Source: Novibacillus thermophilus
GTDB lineage: Bacteria; Bacillota; Bacilli; Thermoactinomycetales; Novibacillaceae
Direction of reading: 5' to 3'
Assembly (NCBI RefSeq): GCF_002005165.1
Contig: NZ_CP019699.1
Location: forward strand, 2,790,001-2,854,000
Length of the DNA stretch: 64,000 nt
How positions within the stretch are numbered: position 1 is the first letter of the stretch; each line of letters begins with the position of its first letter. The position numbers were made by a program, and so were the translations under genes. Of the stretch, positions 8,490-16,523 are shown one piece after another. The notes under the pieces are model-generated. The model saw nothing but the letters and a program-made list of their open reading frames with translations. It was not told where the DNA came from and made no database searches.

Positions 8490-8921
8490 ATGCCGGAACA
8501 TCCGATCCAAGGCCTGATGAAAACCGCCATGGAAAACATTAAAGAGATGGTGGATGTCAACACGATTGTGGGAGATCCGGTCGAAACGCCGGACGGTAGT
8601 GTTATTTTGCCCGTATCGAAGGTCGGGTTTGGCTTTGCAGCAGGAGGGAGTGAATTTCCGCCTGCCCAGCGGAGTGTAGACTATTCGACAGAAGAAGGGG
8701 AGTCGTTTCCGTTTGGCGGTGGAAGTGGCGGCGGCGTTTCCATCACACCGATCGCCTTTCTCATCGTCTCGTCAACGGAAATCAAATTGTTGAACCTCGA
8801 CCATTCGACCCATTTGTACGATCGTTTAATTGACCTGGCCCCTGGATTAGTGGAGAAGATTCAAGAAATGACGAAGAAAAAAGAAAAGATTGAGACCCAC
8901 ACCAAACTGAGCGACTTGTAA
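8490..8921 (+). CDS. ytfJ: Sporulation protein YtfJ (GerW family)
   Basis: A 143-aa GerW/YtfJ family protein, recognised by HPIQGLMKTAMENIKEMVD at the start and the glycine-rich GGGSGGGVSITPIAFLIVS segment. Members are made in the forespore and affect germination; the mechanism is not settled. It is preceded by ytfI and followed by a clear terminator. Confidence 0.9.
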   Translation: MPEHPIQGLMKTAMENIKEMVDVNTIVGDPVETPDGSVILPVSKVGFGFAAGGSEFPPAQRSVDYSTEEGESFPFGGGSGGGVSITPIAFLIVSSTEIKLLNLDHSTHLYDRLIDLAPGLVEKIQEMTKKKEKIETHTKLSDL

Positions 8922-8932
8922 ACGTGGAACAG

Positions 8933-8962
8933 ACCTCGTATCCGGAAAGGGTACGAGGTTTT
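8933..8962 (+). terminator. Terminator after ytfJ
   Basis: ACCTCGTA (8933-8940) pairs perfectly with TACGAGGT (8952-8959), followed by a short T-run. Confidence 0.75.
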
Positions 8963-9031
8963 GTTCGGCATACCGGTCCCTTACGCTCATATACATGTAC
9001 TAATCATGTGTGGACGAGGAGAGACAAGGGT

Positions 9032-10087
9032 ATGGAGCGATACGTCCGCGTGCTCGTTTTCGCTTTGCTGATCTCGGTTTTTCCCTTGCTTGCCCCAGGA
9101 GCCGTCGCTGCAGAACCGCCACACATCAGTGCACAAGCGGCTTCAGTGATCGACGTACAGTCTGGGCGTTTTCTTTACGAGAAGAACGCCGATGAACAAA
9201 AACCGATTGCCAGTATTACGAAAATCATGACTGCGATCATCGCCATTGAGCACGGCGATTTAGACGAAAAGGTGACAGTGAGTGCGCGTGCAGCGCGACA
9301 GGAAGGGTCATCCCTCTATTTAAAGAGCGGAGAAAAAATGACGCTCCGCCACTTGTTGTACGGTCTGATGCTTCGTTCCGGAAACGATGCGGCTGTCGCC
9401 ATAGCCGAACACATCGGAGGTTCCGTTCCGGGGTTTTCTGTTCTTATGAATGAAAAGGCGGAATATTTGGGCATGACCAATAGCCATTTTGTCAATCCCC
9501 ACGGACTGGACGCGGAAGACCACTATTCCACAGCGCGAGATATGGCCAAACTGACCGCTTATGCCCTGAACAACGACGTCTTTCAAAGCATTGTCGCCAC
9601 CCAGACGATCAACGTTCCGAATCCGGGAGAAAAATGGGACCGCAAATGGTATAACAAAAACAAAATGCTGCACTTGTACGCCGGTGCCGACGGCGTCAAA
9701 ACCGGATATACATCTCGAGCGAAGCGGACCCTTGTGTCGTCGGCCACGCGGGACGGCCAACAACTCGTGACCGTCACGTTGAACGCGCCAGACGATTGGA
9801 ACGATTCCATCGCCCTCTTGAACTATGGTTTTGAACAGTTCCCCCTTCGCACTCTCGTTGACGGCCGAAAGCCTGTCTCCCATGCCGTCAACCGTGAACT
9901 TGAAGCACACGGGCTTCAGATCGTTCCAGAACGTGTGTTTACCTATCCCCTCTCGGAACAAGAGTTGTCGTCAGTCGAGACGAACGTCGACATCCCGGGG
10001 GATTGCCGCAAGACCTTCAACCCGGTGTTCGCGTCGGGGAAGTGCAGATTGAGCTGGAAGGGGAACGGATCGGAACGGTTCCGTTAA
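9032..10087 (+). CDS. dacB: Sporulation D-Ala-D-Ala carboxypeptidase DacB (PBP5*), C-terminus out of frame
   Basis: DacB is a carboxypeptidase that controls cortex cross-linking in the developing spore. It has a signal peptide (about 1-27), SITK with the active Ser at 61, SGN near 116 and KTG near 223. The start at 9032 follows GAGGAGAG. As read the frame ends abruptly at 10087. Adding one G to the G5 run at 9997-10001 opens the next frame (LQPGVRVGEVQIELEGE, then a tryptophan-rich tail) to TGA 10180-10182, giving 383 aa, close to the B. subtilis protein. That stop overlaps the spmA start (ATGA), as expected for the dacB-spmA-spmB operon. Confidence 0.93.
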   Translation: MERYVRVLVFALLISVFPLLAPGAVAAEPPHISAQAASVIDVQSGRFLYEKNADEQKPIASITKIMTAIIAIEHGDLDEKVTVSARAARQEGSSLYLKSGEKMTLRHLLYGLMLRSGNDAAVAIAEHIGGSVPGFSVLMNEKAEYLGMTNSHFVNPHGLDAEDHYSTARDMAKLTAYALNNDVFQSIVATQTINVPNPGEKWDRKWYNKNKMLHLYAGADGVKTGYTSRAKRTLVSSATRDGQQLVTVTLNAPDDWNDSIALLNYGFEQFPLRTLVDGRKPVSHAVNRELEAHGLQIVPERVFTYPLSEQELSSVETNVDIPGDCRKTFNPVFASGKCRLSWKGNGSERFR

Positions 10088-10178
10088 TCGTGGCAAAAGT
10101 TCCTCGCGATGAGGAGACTGTCCAGTTGTGGGACCGTTGGACGGCCTTGATTTCCCAGTTGTGGGGCGGGGGATCGCC

Positions 10179-10760
10179 ATGATTCACTACATATGGGCTT
10201 TTCTGATCATTTCCGGGATTGTCGTGGCAGCTCTCCAGGGTAATATTGAAGTTATCGTCCCCGCTGCATTCCGTGGGGCCAAAGAAGCCTTGCTCGTGTG
10301 CGTCGGTTTAGTAACGGTGCTCGCCTTTTGGCTCGGTCTGATGAGGATCGCGGAAGATGCCGGGTTGCTGAAAAAACTGGGGAGGTGGATCGCCCCAGTC
10401 ATTCGCTTGTTGTTTCCAGACGTCCCGAAAGACCACCCGGCCATCGGTTACATTGTATCCAACGTGTCTGCTAACCTGTTCGGGTTGGGGAATGCGGCGA
10501 CACCGATGGGAATTAAAGCAATGAAAGCTTTACAAGATTTAAACCCAGACAAGCAGACGGCCAGTGCGGCCATGTGTACCCTCCTCGCCATTAACACGTC
10601 AGGGATGACCATTATTCCGACGATGATCCTGGGCATCCGAATGGAGTACGGTTCGCAAAACCCGACTGAGATCATCGGCACGACCCTCTTCGCTACATGT
10701 TGTGCCACCGTAGCTGCTGTCCTCCTCGACAAGTGGTTCCGCAGTCGTCACACACGGTAA
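10179..10760 (+). CDS. spmA: Spore maturation protein A
   Basis: SpmA (193 aa) is a nucleoside-recognition-domain membrane protein needed for spore core dehydration. Several hydrophobic segments and the motif NLFGLGNAATPMGIKAM are visible. The ATG at 10179 overlaps the restored dacB stop. spmB lies downstream after a 127-base gap. Confidence 0.95.
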   Translation: MIHYIWAFLIISGIVVAALQGNIEVIVPAAFRGAKEALLVCVGLVTVLAFWLGLMRIAEDAGLLKKLGRWIAPVIRLLFPDVPKDHPAIGYIVSNVSANLFGLGNAATPMGIKAMKALQDLNPDKQTASAAMCTLLAINTSGMTIIPTMILGIRMEYGSQNPTEIIGTTLFATCCATVAAVLLDKWFRSRHTR

Positions 10761-10887
10761 AGACTTGCACGTGGCCATCTGGTTTGCTTCCGAGGGAGAA
10801 GTTGACTCTTGCCCACATCACATTGCGCTCCCCGTCCAGTTGCGTGCGCAGCGCATCCAATCACTTATGAAGAAAGCAGGTGATGGC

Positions 10888-11424
10888 GTGTTTGAAATGA
10901 TCGGCTGGCTTTCGAAATGGCTGCTTCCGGCACTCATCGCCTTCATTCCAGTCTACGGTTTAGCCAAACGGGTTCCGGTTTATGAAAGCTTTGTCGACGG
11001 CGCGAAAGAAAGTGTACCGACCATCACGAGCATATTTCCCCATTTGTTAGGGATGATGGTCGGTATACACGTTTTTCGCGAGTCCGGAGCCATGGATGTC
11101 ATCATTCACGCGTTCGTTCCGCTGTTGTCGTGGGTGAACTTTCCGGAAGAAGTGGTTCCACTGGCCTTTATGCGCCCCATTTCCGGAGCGGGGTCGCTGG
11201 CGATGGCATCGGATATCATTCAAACGTACGGTGCCGACAGTTTCCTCGGGAGACTCGCTTCCACGATGCAGGGGAGCACGGATACGACTTTGTACGTCCT
11301 GACCGTATACTTCGGTGCCGTCGGCATACGCAACAGCCGTTATGCTCTCAAAGTCGGTCTGTTGGCAGACGCCGTCGGATTGACAGCCGCCTGGTTGATC
11401 GCTTCGATCGTCTTTCCATCTTAA
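10888..11424 (+). CDS. spmB: Spore maturation protein B
   Basis: SpmB is the partner of SpmA. The GTG at 10888 after AGGTGA gives 178 aa, the usual length. An in-frame ATG at 10765 would add 41 residues without family character. Membrane segments and the family block MRPISGAGSLAM are present. It is the last gene of dacB-spmA-spmB. Confidence 0.93.
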   Translation: MFEMIGWLSKWLLPALIAFIPVYGLAKRVPVYESFVDGAKESVPTITSIFPHLLGMMVGIHVFRESGAMDVIIHAFVPLLSWVNFPEEVVPLAFMRPISGAGSLAMASDIIQTYGADSFLGRLASTMQGSTDTTLYVLTVYFGAVGIRNSRYALKVGLLADAVGLTAAWLIASIVFPS

Positions 11425-11561
11425 CGTTCACACATTCGTATCATTATCGTCTGCCATTTTAGGCAGGTTCTATTTAAACTAGACTTTAGAGTTGCCTTCA
11501 GCTATCCGTTGTGGCAAGATAGCGATAGGTTTGAATAGTACATACTCGAGGAGGCTAAGTC

Positions 11562-11915
11562 GTGGCTAACGTGTTATACTTTACGCACGCCGATTCGTGG
11601 GCAGTGACACTGCTTTTGTTTATCGCCTCATTTGCCTTGATAAAAACGGGGAAGGTCAAGGGACACAAAATCACCCGCATGATCCTGCGCCTTTTTTTCG
11701 TCGTCATGGTCATATCCGGGTTGGGGATGCTCTTCCTTTACCAATTTCCCTTGATGTACATCGTCAAAGGAATCATCGCCGTGTGGCTCATTGCCGTGAT
11801 GGAGCGGATACTGTCCAGGACGGAGGCGGGGCAAAGAGCAGGCTCTTCCTGGGTCCAGTTCGCCGTCGCGCTTTTACTCGTCCTGCTTTTGGGCTTCGAA
11901 GTGATTCGCTTCTAA
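11562..11915 (+). CDS. yisL: YisL-family membrane protein (UPF0344)
   Basis: A 117-aa protein with four hydrophobic segments; KGHKITRMILRLFFV in the second quarter is the family signature. It starts with GTG after GAGGAGG. The function is unknown. It stands alone between spmB and a terminator. Confidence 0.8.
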   Translation: MANVLYFTHADSWAVTLLLFIASFALIKTGKVKGHKITRMILRLFFVVMVISGLGMLFLYQFPLMYIVKGIIAVWLIAVMERILSRTEAGQRAGSSWVQFAVALLLVLLLGFEVIRF

Positions 11916-11946
11916 ACAGCTTATATCAACTTTTTTCCTGCCCATG

Positions 11947-11984
11947 ACGTAAAACGGTCCCGTTGCGGCCGTTTTACGTTTTTT
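11947..11984 (+). terminator. Terminator after yisL
   Basis: ACGTAAAACGG (11947-11957) pairs perfectly with CCGTTTTACGT (11969-11979), followed by T. The symmetry could also work on the minus strand. Confidence 0.8.
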
Positions 11985-12053
11985 AGAACAGGAGCAGACG
12001 AAAGGCTTAAAACGATGTGAGTTGGTTAAGATGGGAATGAGGGGTTGGACCAT

Positions 12054-12770
12054 TTGGAACGTTTGCAAAAAGTGATTGCGCAAGCGGGCATTGCCTCCAG
12101 ACGGAAAGCAGAACAGCTGATCTCAGCGGGAAGGGTGCGGGTAAACGGTCAGACAGTGACGGAATTGGGCACGAAAGTGGATGAGGCGCGCGATGTCATT
12201 GAAGTGGACGGCCGCGTGGTAAAAGCGGAAGACAAACACACCTATCTGTTTTACAAACCGAAAAAAGTCATTACGAGTCTCTCTGATCCGAGGGGGCGAA
12301 AAACGGTCGCAAACTACTTCCGTGACGTCCCTGTTCGGCTGTACCCCGTAGGGAGACTCGATTACGATACCGAAGGGTTGCTGTTGATGACGAACGACGG
12401 TGAGCTGGCCAACCGGCTGATGCATCCCCGCTTCGAAATCGAAAAAAGTTACCTGGCCCTCGTTCAAGGGGTCCCGAATGAATCGGCGCTCAGTCGCCTT
12501 GCAAAAGGCGTCGCACTTGAAGACGGTGTAACGGCTCCCGCCCGTGTCTCGACAGTGCGAGCCATGTCGAAGACAGCCTGGATACGGCTCGTCATCCACG
12601 AAGGGCGGAATCGCCAGGTGAGGCGCATGTGTGAAGCCGTCGGACACCCGGTGAAAAAGTTAATCCGCGAACGGATCGGCTTTTTGCGCACAGGCGGTCT
12701 CAAACCGGGTCAATACCGCGCCCTCACGGTGGATGAAATGAAGAAATTGAAAGAGATGCTGTTTTCGTAA
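12054..12770 (+). CDS. rluB: 23S rRNA pseudouridine synthase RluB
   Basis: A 238-aa RsuA/RluB-type pseudouridine synthase with an N-terminal S4 domain (RLQKVIAQAGIASRRKAEQLI) and catalytic GRLDYDTEGLLLMTNDG, where the Asp is the nucleophile. It modifies helix 89 of 23S rRNA in the family. The TTG at 12054 lies 9 bases after GAGGGG and gives the family N-terminus; a TTG at 12045 touches the ribosome binding site. In B. subtilis rluB precedes resA; here resB follows. Confidence 0.93.
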   Translation: MERLQKVIAQAGIASRRKAEQLISAGRVRVNGQTVTELGTKVDEARDVIEVDGRVVKAEDKHTYLFYKPKKVITSLSDPRGRKTVANYFRDVPVRLYPVGRLDYDTEGLLLMTNDGELANRLMHPRFEIEKSYLALVQGVPNESALSRLAKGVALEDGVTAPARVSTVRAMSKTAWIRLVIHEGRNRQVRRMCEAVGHPVKKLIRERIGFLRTGGLKPGQYRALTVDEMKKLKEMLFS

Positions 12771-12823
12771 ACAGATTCACACAATTTTCAAACGTCGTCC
12801 CTGCTGGCGTTTACCGGTAACGA

Positions 12824-12829
12824 TATAAT
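12824..12829 (+). promoter_or_regulatory. Candidate -10 box ahead of resB
   Basis: A perfect TATAAT lies 82 bases before resB. No convincing -35 is visible 16-18 bases upstream, so this may need an activator such as ResD, which controls res genes in B. subtilis, or may be chance. Confidence 0.35.
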
Positions 12830-12911
12830 AGAAGGCGATAGAGACAGGTACCACCTTGCGCGAGTGTCACGACACTTTAAAGCTGCGAGTGACCGTTAGG
12901 ATGAGCATGCG

Positions 12912-14501
12912 ATGATCGAAAACACGAAGTGCACGTGCGGGCACAACAATCCAGTGGGAACGCTATTGTGTGAGAACTGTGGACGCCCTCTGGACAAGGA
13001 TGCTGAAGGAATCAAACAGGGCGAGCTGAACATGCGCTACGAGGGGGCTGCCCGACGATCACAAACCTATAAGAAAACGTTGATCGACCGCATTTGGAAC
13101 TTTTTCTCGTCTGTCAAAGTAGCGGTCATCTTAATTCTTATCACATTGGTGGCGTCCATTGTTGGCACCATTTTTCCCCAGGAGCGGTACGTCCCGGCGG
13201 CAAATAAGGAAGCGTGGTACGAACAGCAGTACGGCGTATGGGGGGAGGTCTACTACAAACTCGGCTTGGGTGACATGTACGCCTCTTGGTGGTACGTCAC
13301 CCTGCTGGCATTGATCGGGATTTCCCTCGTCATCTGCAGTTTGGACCGCGTCGTTCCCCTGTATAAAGCGTTAAAAAACCAACGGGTCAAAAAAGACGTC
13401 GCATTTATTGACAAACAACGGGTGGCGGCGTCCCGTCACATCTCGGATGGGGAGGAGGAGACCGTCCTCCGCCGTCTGACGGAGAAACTGTCGGAAAAGC
13501 GGTACAACGTACGTCGGGACGGAAATGCCCTTCTGGCGGAAAAAGGGCGCATTAGCCGTTGGGGGCCGTACATTAATCACATCGGGCTCATTATTTTTTT
13601 GTTAGGGACGTTAATGCGGCTCATTCCCGGCTGGTATTTGGACGAATACGTCTGGTTGCGGGAAGGGGAAACGGCAGATTTACCGGGAACGGACTACGCG
13701 TTAAAAAATGAACAGGCCATCATCAAGTTTTATGATCCGGAGGAGGCGCCGGAAAGCCAAAATCTTGAAGGCCAGATTGTGGAGCAGTACGAGACTCACG
13801 TGGTGTTGTACAAAAAAGACGAACAGGACGGAGGCCTAGAAGAAATTAAGTCCGACGTCATCCTCGTCAATCACCCGTTAAAACACGAAGATCTGCTCGT
13901 GTACCAGTCCGGTTTCCAACAGAGTCAACCTGTGTCGTTAAAGTTGACGCTTAACGACAACGCGAGCGGAAAAACAATCGGCACGTTCGACGTGAATCTG
14001 GACGACCCGCAACCGACTTATACGTTTGACAACGGGATAAAGGTTGAAATTTTGGAGTACTATCCCGACTTCGCTCTGGAAGACAACAAGCCGACGACCC
14101 GTTCGAACAACCCGAACCGGCCGGCTTTCGTGTTCAACGTCGTCACGCCGGAAAAACCAGAGGGCGAGAAGTCGTGGGTCATTTCGGGTTTGAATCTCGA
14201 TGAATTGTCCGAGAATAACCGATATGACATCGCGCTAGCGGACATTGAGATGGTCAATGTGAGCGGGCTCATGGTTCGGATGGACAAAAGTCTGCCTATC
14301 ATTTTTACGGGAGCGGGCATTTTTATGGTCGGTGTCGTCATCGGTTTTTACTGGCAGCATCGGCGCGTGTGGGTCGGGATTCAAGACCGCACCCTTCACT
14401 TTGGTGCCCACACAAACAAAAACTGGTTCGGTTTGAAAAAAGAACTGCGGGATGTAGCAGATGTTGTCGGGCTAGACATTCCGGACAAACCGAGCACGTA
14501 A
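12912..14501 (+). CDS. resB: Cytochrome c biogenesis protein ResB (Ccs1)
   Basis: ResB works with ResC (CcsA) in system II to carry haem across the membrane and attach it to apocytochrome c. The 529-aa product starts with a zinc-ribbon-like CTC...CENC segment (residues 8-24), has membrane segments near 62-85 and 128-148, another near 215-235, a long extracytoplasmic region, and a final helix near 460-480. resC follows 29 bases later. Confidence 0.95.
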   Translation: MIENTKCTCGHNNPVGTLLCENCGRPLDKDAEGIKQGELNMRYEGAARRSQTYKKTLIDRIWNFFSSVKVAVILILITLVASIVGTIFPQERYVPAANKEAWYEQQYGVWGEVYYKLGLGDMYASWWYVTLLALIGISLVICSLDRVVPLYKALKNQRVKKDVAFIDKQRVAASRHISDGEEETVLRRLTEKLSEKRYNVRRDGNALLAEKGRISRWGPYINHIGLIIFLLGTLMRLIPGWYLDEYVWLREGETADLPGTDYALKNEQAIIKFYDPEEAPESQNLEGQIVEQYETHVVLYKKDEQDGGLEEIKSDVILVNHPLKHEDLLVYQSGFQQSQPVSLKLTLNDNASGKTIGTFDVNLDDPQPTYTFDNGIKVEILEYYPDFALEDNKPTTRSNNPNRPAFVFNVVTPEKPEGEKSWVISGLNLDELSENNRYDIALADIEMVNVSGLMVRMDKSLPIIFTGAGIFMVGVVIGFYWQHRRVWVGIQDRTLHFGAHTNKNWFGLKKELRDVADVVGLDIPDKPST

Positions 14502-14530
14502 TCTGCTCTGAGTAGATGCAGGAGGTTTGG

Positions 14531-15757
14531 ATGATGAACATACTGTTAGCGGCGTTTTTTCTTTATTTGTTCTCTACTGTCGCCTTTGTCGTATCCATAA
14601 CGGGGCGAAAGTGGAAGCGGAGAAACGGAGATCGCGAACAGACGGCCCAAGGCGATTTTGTTGCGCGTCTCGGAACGATCGGATATGGGCTGGCGATTCT
14701 AGGTGTGATTTGTCACGCCGTATTTGTCGTATACCGCATGGTGATCGCCGGCCACTTTCCCACGAGTAACATGTTCGAATTTATGTCGTTTCTCGGGTTT
14801 TGCATCGCCTTGGCGTTTCTCTTCATTTACGGAATTTATAAAATACGGGTGTTAGGGGCTTTCGCTATGCCCCTCGCCCTCATCTTGATCGCGTACGCTT
14901 CCGTTTTTCCGACGGAAGTTCAGCCCCTTATTCCGGCTCTGCGAAGTCACTGGCTGTACATTCACGTCACGACCGTCTCTATCGGTGAAGGCGTGCTCGC
15001 CATCGGGGCTGTCGCCGGGCTGATTTCGTTGTTGCGTACCGTCGACCGCAAGAGCCGAAGCGCTTTTTGGCTGGAGATGATCCTGCTCGTCGTCACGATG
15101 CTGCTCGCGTTTATCGCTCTGTTTTTCCTCTTTTCCAGTTTGGGGTACGAAGCGGAATACGCCCACGTGGTCGATGCCGGTACTGCGGAGGAGCGTGTCG
15201 AGATACAGGCGTACGTCTTGCCGCCGCTTGTCATACCGGCAGACAGTGAGACGCTGTCCGAAGACCCATTCCTCGGCATGGACATGGGGTGGTTTGAAGC
15301 TCCCGCGTGGATGAAAGGCGTAAACGCCGCCCGCAAGTTCAATACGGTCATTTGGTCTGTCATCGGCGGGCTCGTTCTGTACGGCGTATGGCGCCTCGTT
15401 TTTCGCCGCCGGATGATCGACGTCTTGTACAGGGCCGTAAAGGGAGTTGACGGAGAACTGGCTGAAGAAATCAGTTACCGTGCCATCGCCATCGGCTATC
15501 CAATCTTTACCCTCGGCGGTCTCATCTTTGCCATGATTTGGGCCCATGAAGCGTGGGGGAGATTTTGGGGATGGGACCCGAAGGAAGTGTGGGCCCTCAT
15601 CACGTGGTTGTTTTACAGTGCGTATTTGCATCTGAGACTGTCCAGGGGCTGGCAAGGGGAAAAAGCCGCGTGGTTGGCTGTCGGCGGTTTTGTCATCATT
15701 ATGATTAACTTAGTGGTGATCAACCTCGTCGTGTCAGGCCTCCACAGTTACGCTTAA
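14531..15757 (+). CDS. resC: Cytochrome c biogenesis protein ResC (CcsA)
   Basis: The 408-aa multi-spanning membrane partner of ResB. The tryptophan-rich haem-binding WWD-type motif reads WGRFWGWDPKEVWA near residue 340, and conserved histidines flank it. The start at 14531 lies 5 bases after AGGAGG; the ATG at 14534 is also possible. Confidence 0.95.
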   Translation: MMNILLAAFFLYLFSTVAFVVSITGRKWKRRNGDREQTAQGDFVARLGTIGYGLAILGVICHAVFVVYRMVIAGHFPTSNMFEFMSFLGFCIALAFLFIYGIYKIRVLGAFAMPLALILIAYASVFPTEVQPLIPALRSHWLYIHVTTVSIGEGVLAIGAVAGLISLLRTVDRKSRSAFWLEMILLVVTMLLAFIALFFLFSSLGYEAEYAHVVDAGTAEERVEIQAYVLPPLVIPADSETLSEDPFLGMDMGWFEAPAWMKGVNAARKFNTVIWSVIGGLVLYGVWRLVFRRRMIDVLYRAVKGVDGELAEEISYRAIAIGYPIFTLGGLIFAMIWAHEAWGRFWGWDPKEVWALITWLFYSAYLHLRLSRGWQGEKAAWLAVGGFVIIMINLVVINLVVSGLHSYA

Positions 15758-15764
15758 AGTAAGA

Positions 15765-15773
15765 TGATATAAT
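15765..15773 (+). promoter_or_regulatory. Extended -10 promoter ahead of resD
   Basis: TGATATAAT combines a perfect TATAAT (15768-15773) with the TGn extension. The -35 region is weak. It would give a transcript for resD-resE separate from resBC, as is known in B. subtilis. Confidence 0.5.
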
Positions 15774-15800
15774 AAAGGATAAAGGGTAAGGCAGGTGTAA

Positions 15801-16523
15801 GTGGACATGTCTGATCAAGAACGGATACTCGTCGTCGATGACGAAGCACGGATTCGACGTCTCGTCCGCATGTACTTGGAGCGGGAGGGGTATGAGATCG
15901 AAGAAGCAGAAGACGGAGATACTGCACTGGCTAAAGCGCTGGAGACGGACTACGACCTCATCCTGCTCGATTTAATGCTGCCGGGGATGGACGGGATCGA
16001 CGTGTGTCAAGAGCTGCGCAAGAAAAAAGCGACCCCCGTCATCATGTTGACCGCCCGCGGTGAAGAAACGAACCGCATCCAAGGTTTTGAAGTGGGGGCG
16101 GACGACTACGTCGTCAAGCCGTTCAGCCCCCGGGAACTGGTACACCGGGTAAAAGCCTTGCTGCGCCGTTCCTCGGCCACTGCCTACTTGAAGACAGATC
16201 AAAGTGCGAATAACGCCATCGTATTTCCCGATTTGACGATTGACCACGACGCCCACCGTGTCGTCGCAGGTGGAGAAGAAGTGAATTTGACACCGAAGGA
16301 GTACGAGCTGCTGCACTACTTAGCCCAGTCGCCGGACAAGGTGTTTTCCCGTGAAGAACTGTTGAAAGACGTCTGGCACTACGACTTTTTCGGCGATTTG
16401 CGCACGGTGGATACCCACGTCAAACGTCTGCGGGAGAAATTAAATAGAGCGTCACCGGAAGCGGCTGCCATGATTGCGACGGTTTGGGGCGTCGGCTACA
16501 AGTTAGAGGTTCCGAAAGAGTGA
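15801..16523 (+). CDS. resD: Response regulator ResD
   Basis: A 240-aa OmpR/PhoB-type regulator. The receiver domain has the DDE acid pocket near 13-15 and the phospho-acceptor Asp at 57 (LLDLMLPG), with Lys in VVKPFSP. The C-terminal winged helix contains RTVDTHVKRLREKL. ResD controls respiration genes under oxygen limitation. GTG 15801 or ATG 15807 can be the start; both are downstream of GCAGGTG. It overlaps resE. Confidence 0.94.
   Translation: MDMSDQERILVVDDEARIRRLVRMYLEREGYEIEEAEDGDTALAKALETDYDLILLDLMLPGMDGIDVCQELRKKKATPVIMLTARGEETNRIQGFEVGADDYVVKPFSPRELVHRVKALLRRSSATAYLKTDQSANNAIVFPDLTIDHDAHRVVAGGEEVNLTPKEYELLHYLAQSPDKVFSREELLKDVWHYDFFGDLRTVDTHVKRLREKLNRASPEAAAMIATVWGVGYKLEVPKE

Noticed and set aside
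9320-9961. Minus-strand open frame of 213 codons opposite dacB
   Set aside because: Antisense shadow of dacB; no ribosome binding site and no family.
14852-15655. Long minus-strand open frame (267 codons) opposite resC
   Set aside because: It lies entirely antisense to a well-supported gene, has no ribosome binding site or family features, and its composition is the mirror of resC codon bias.
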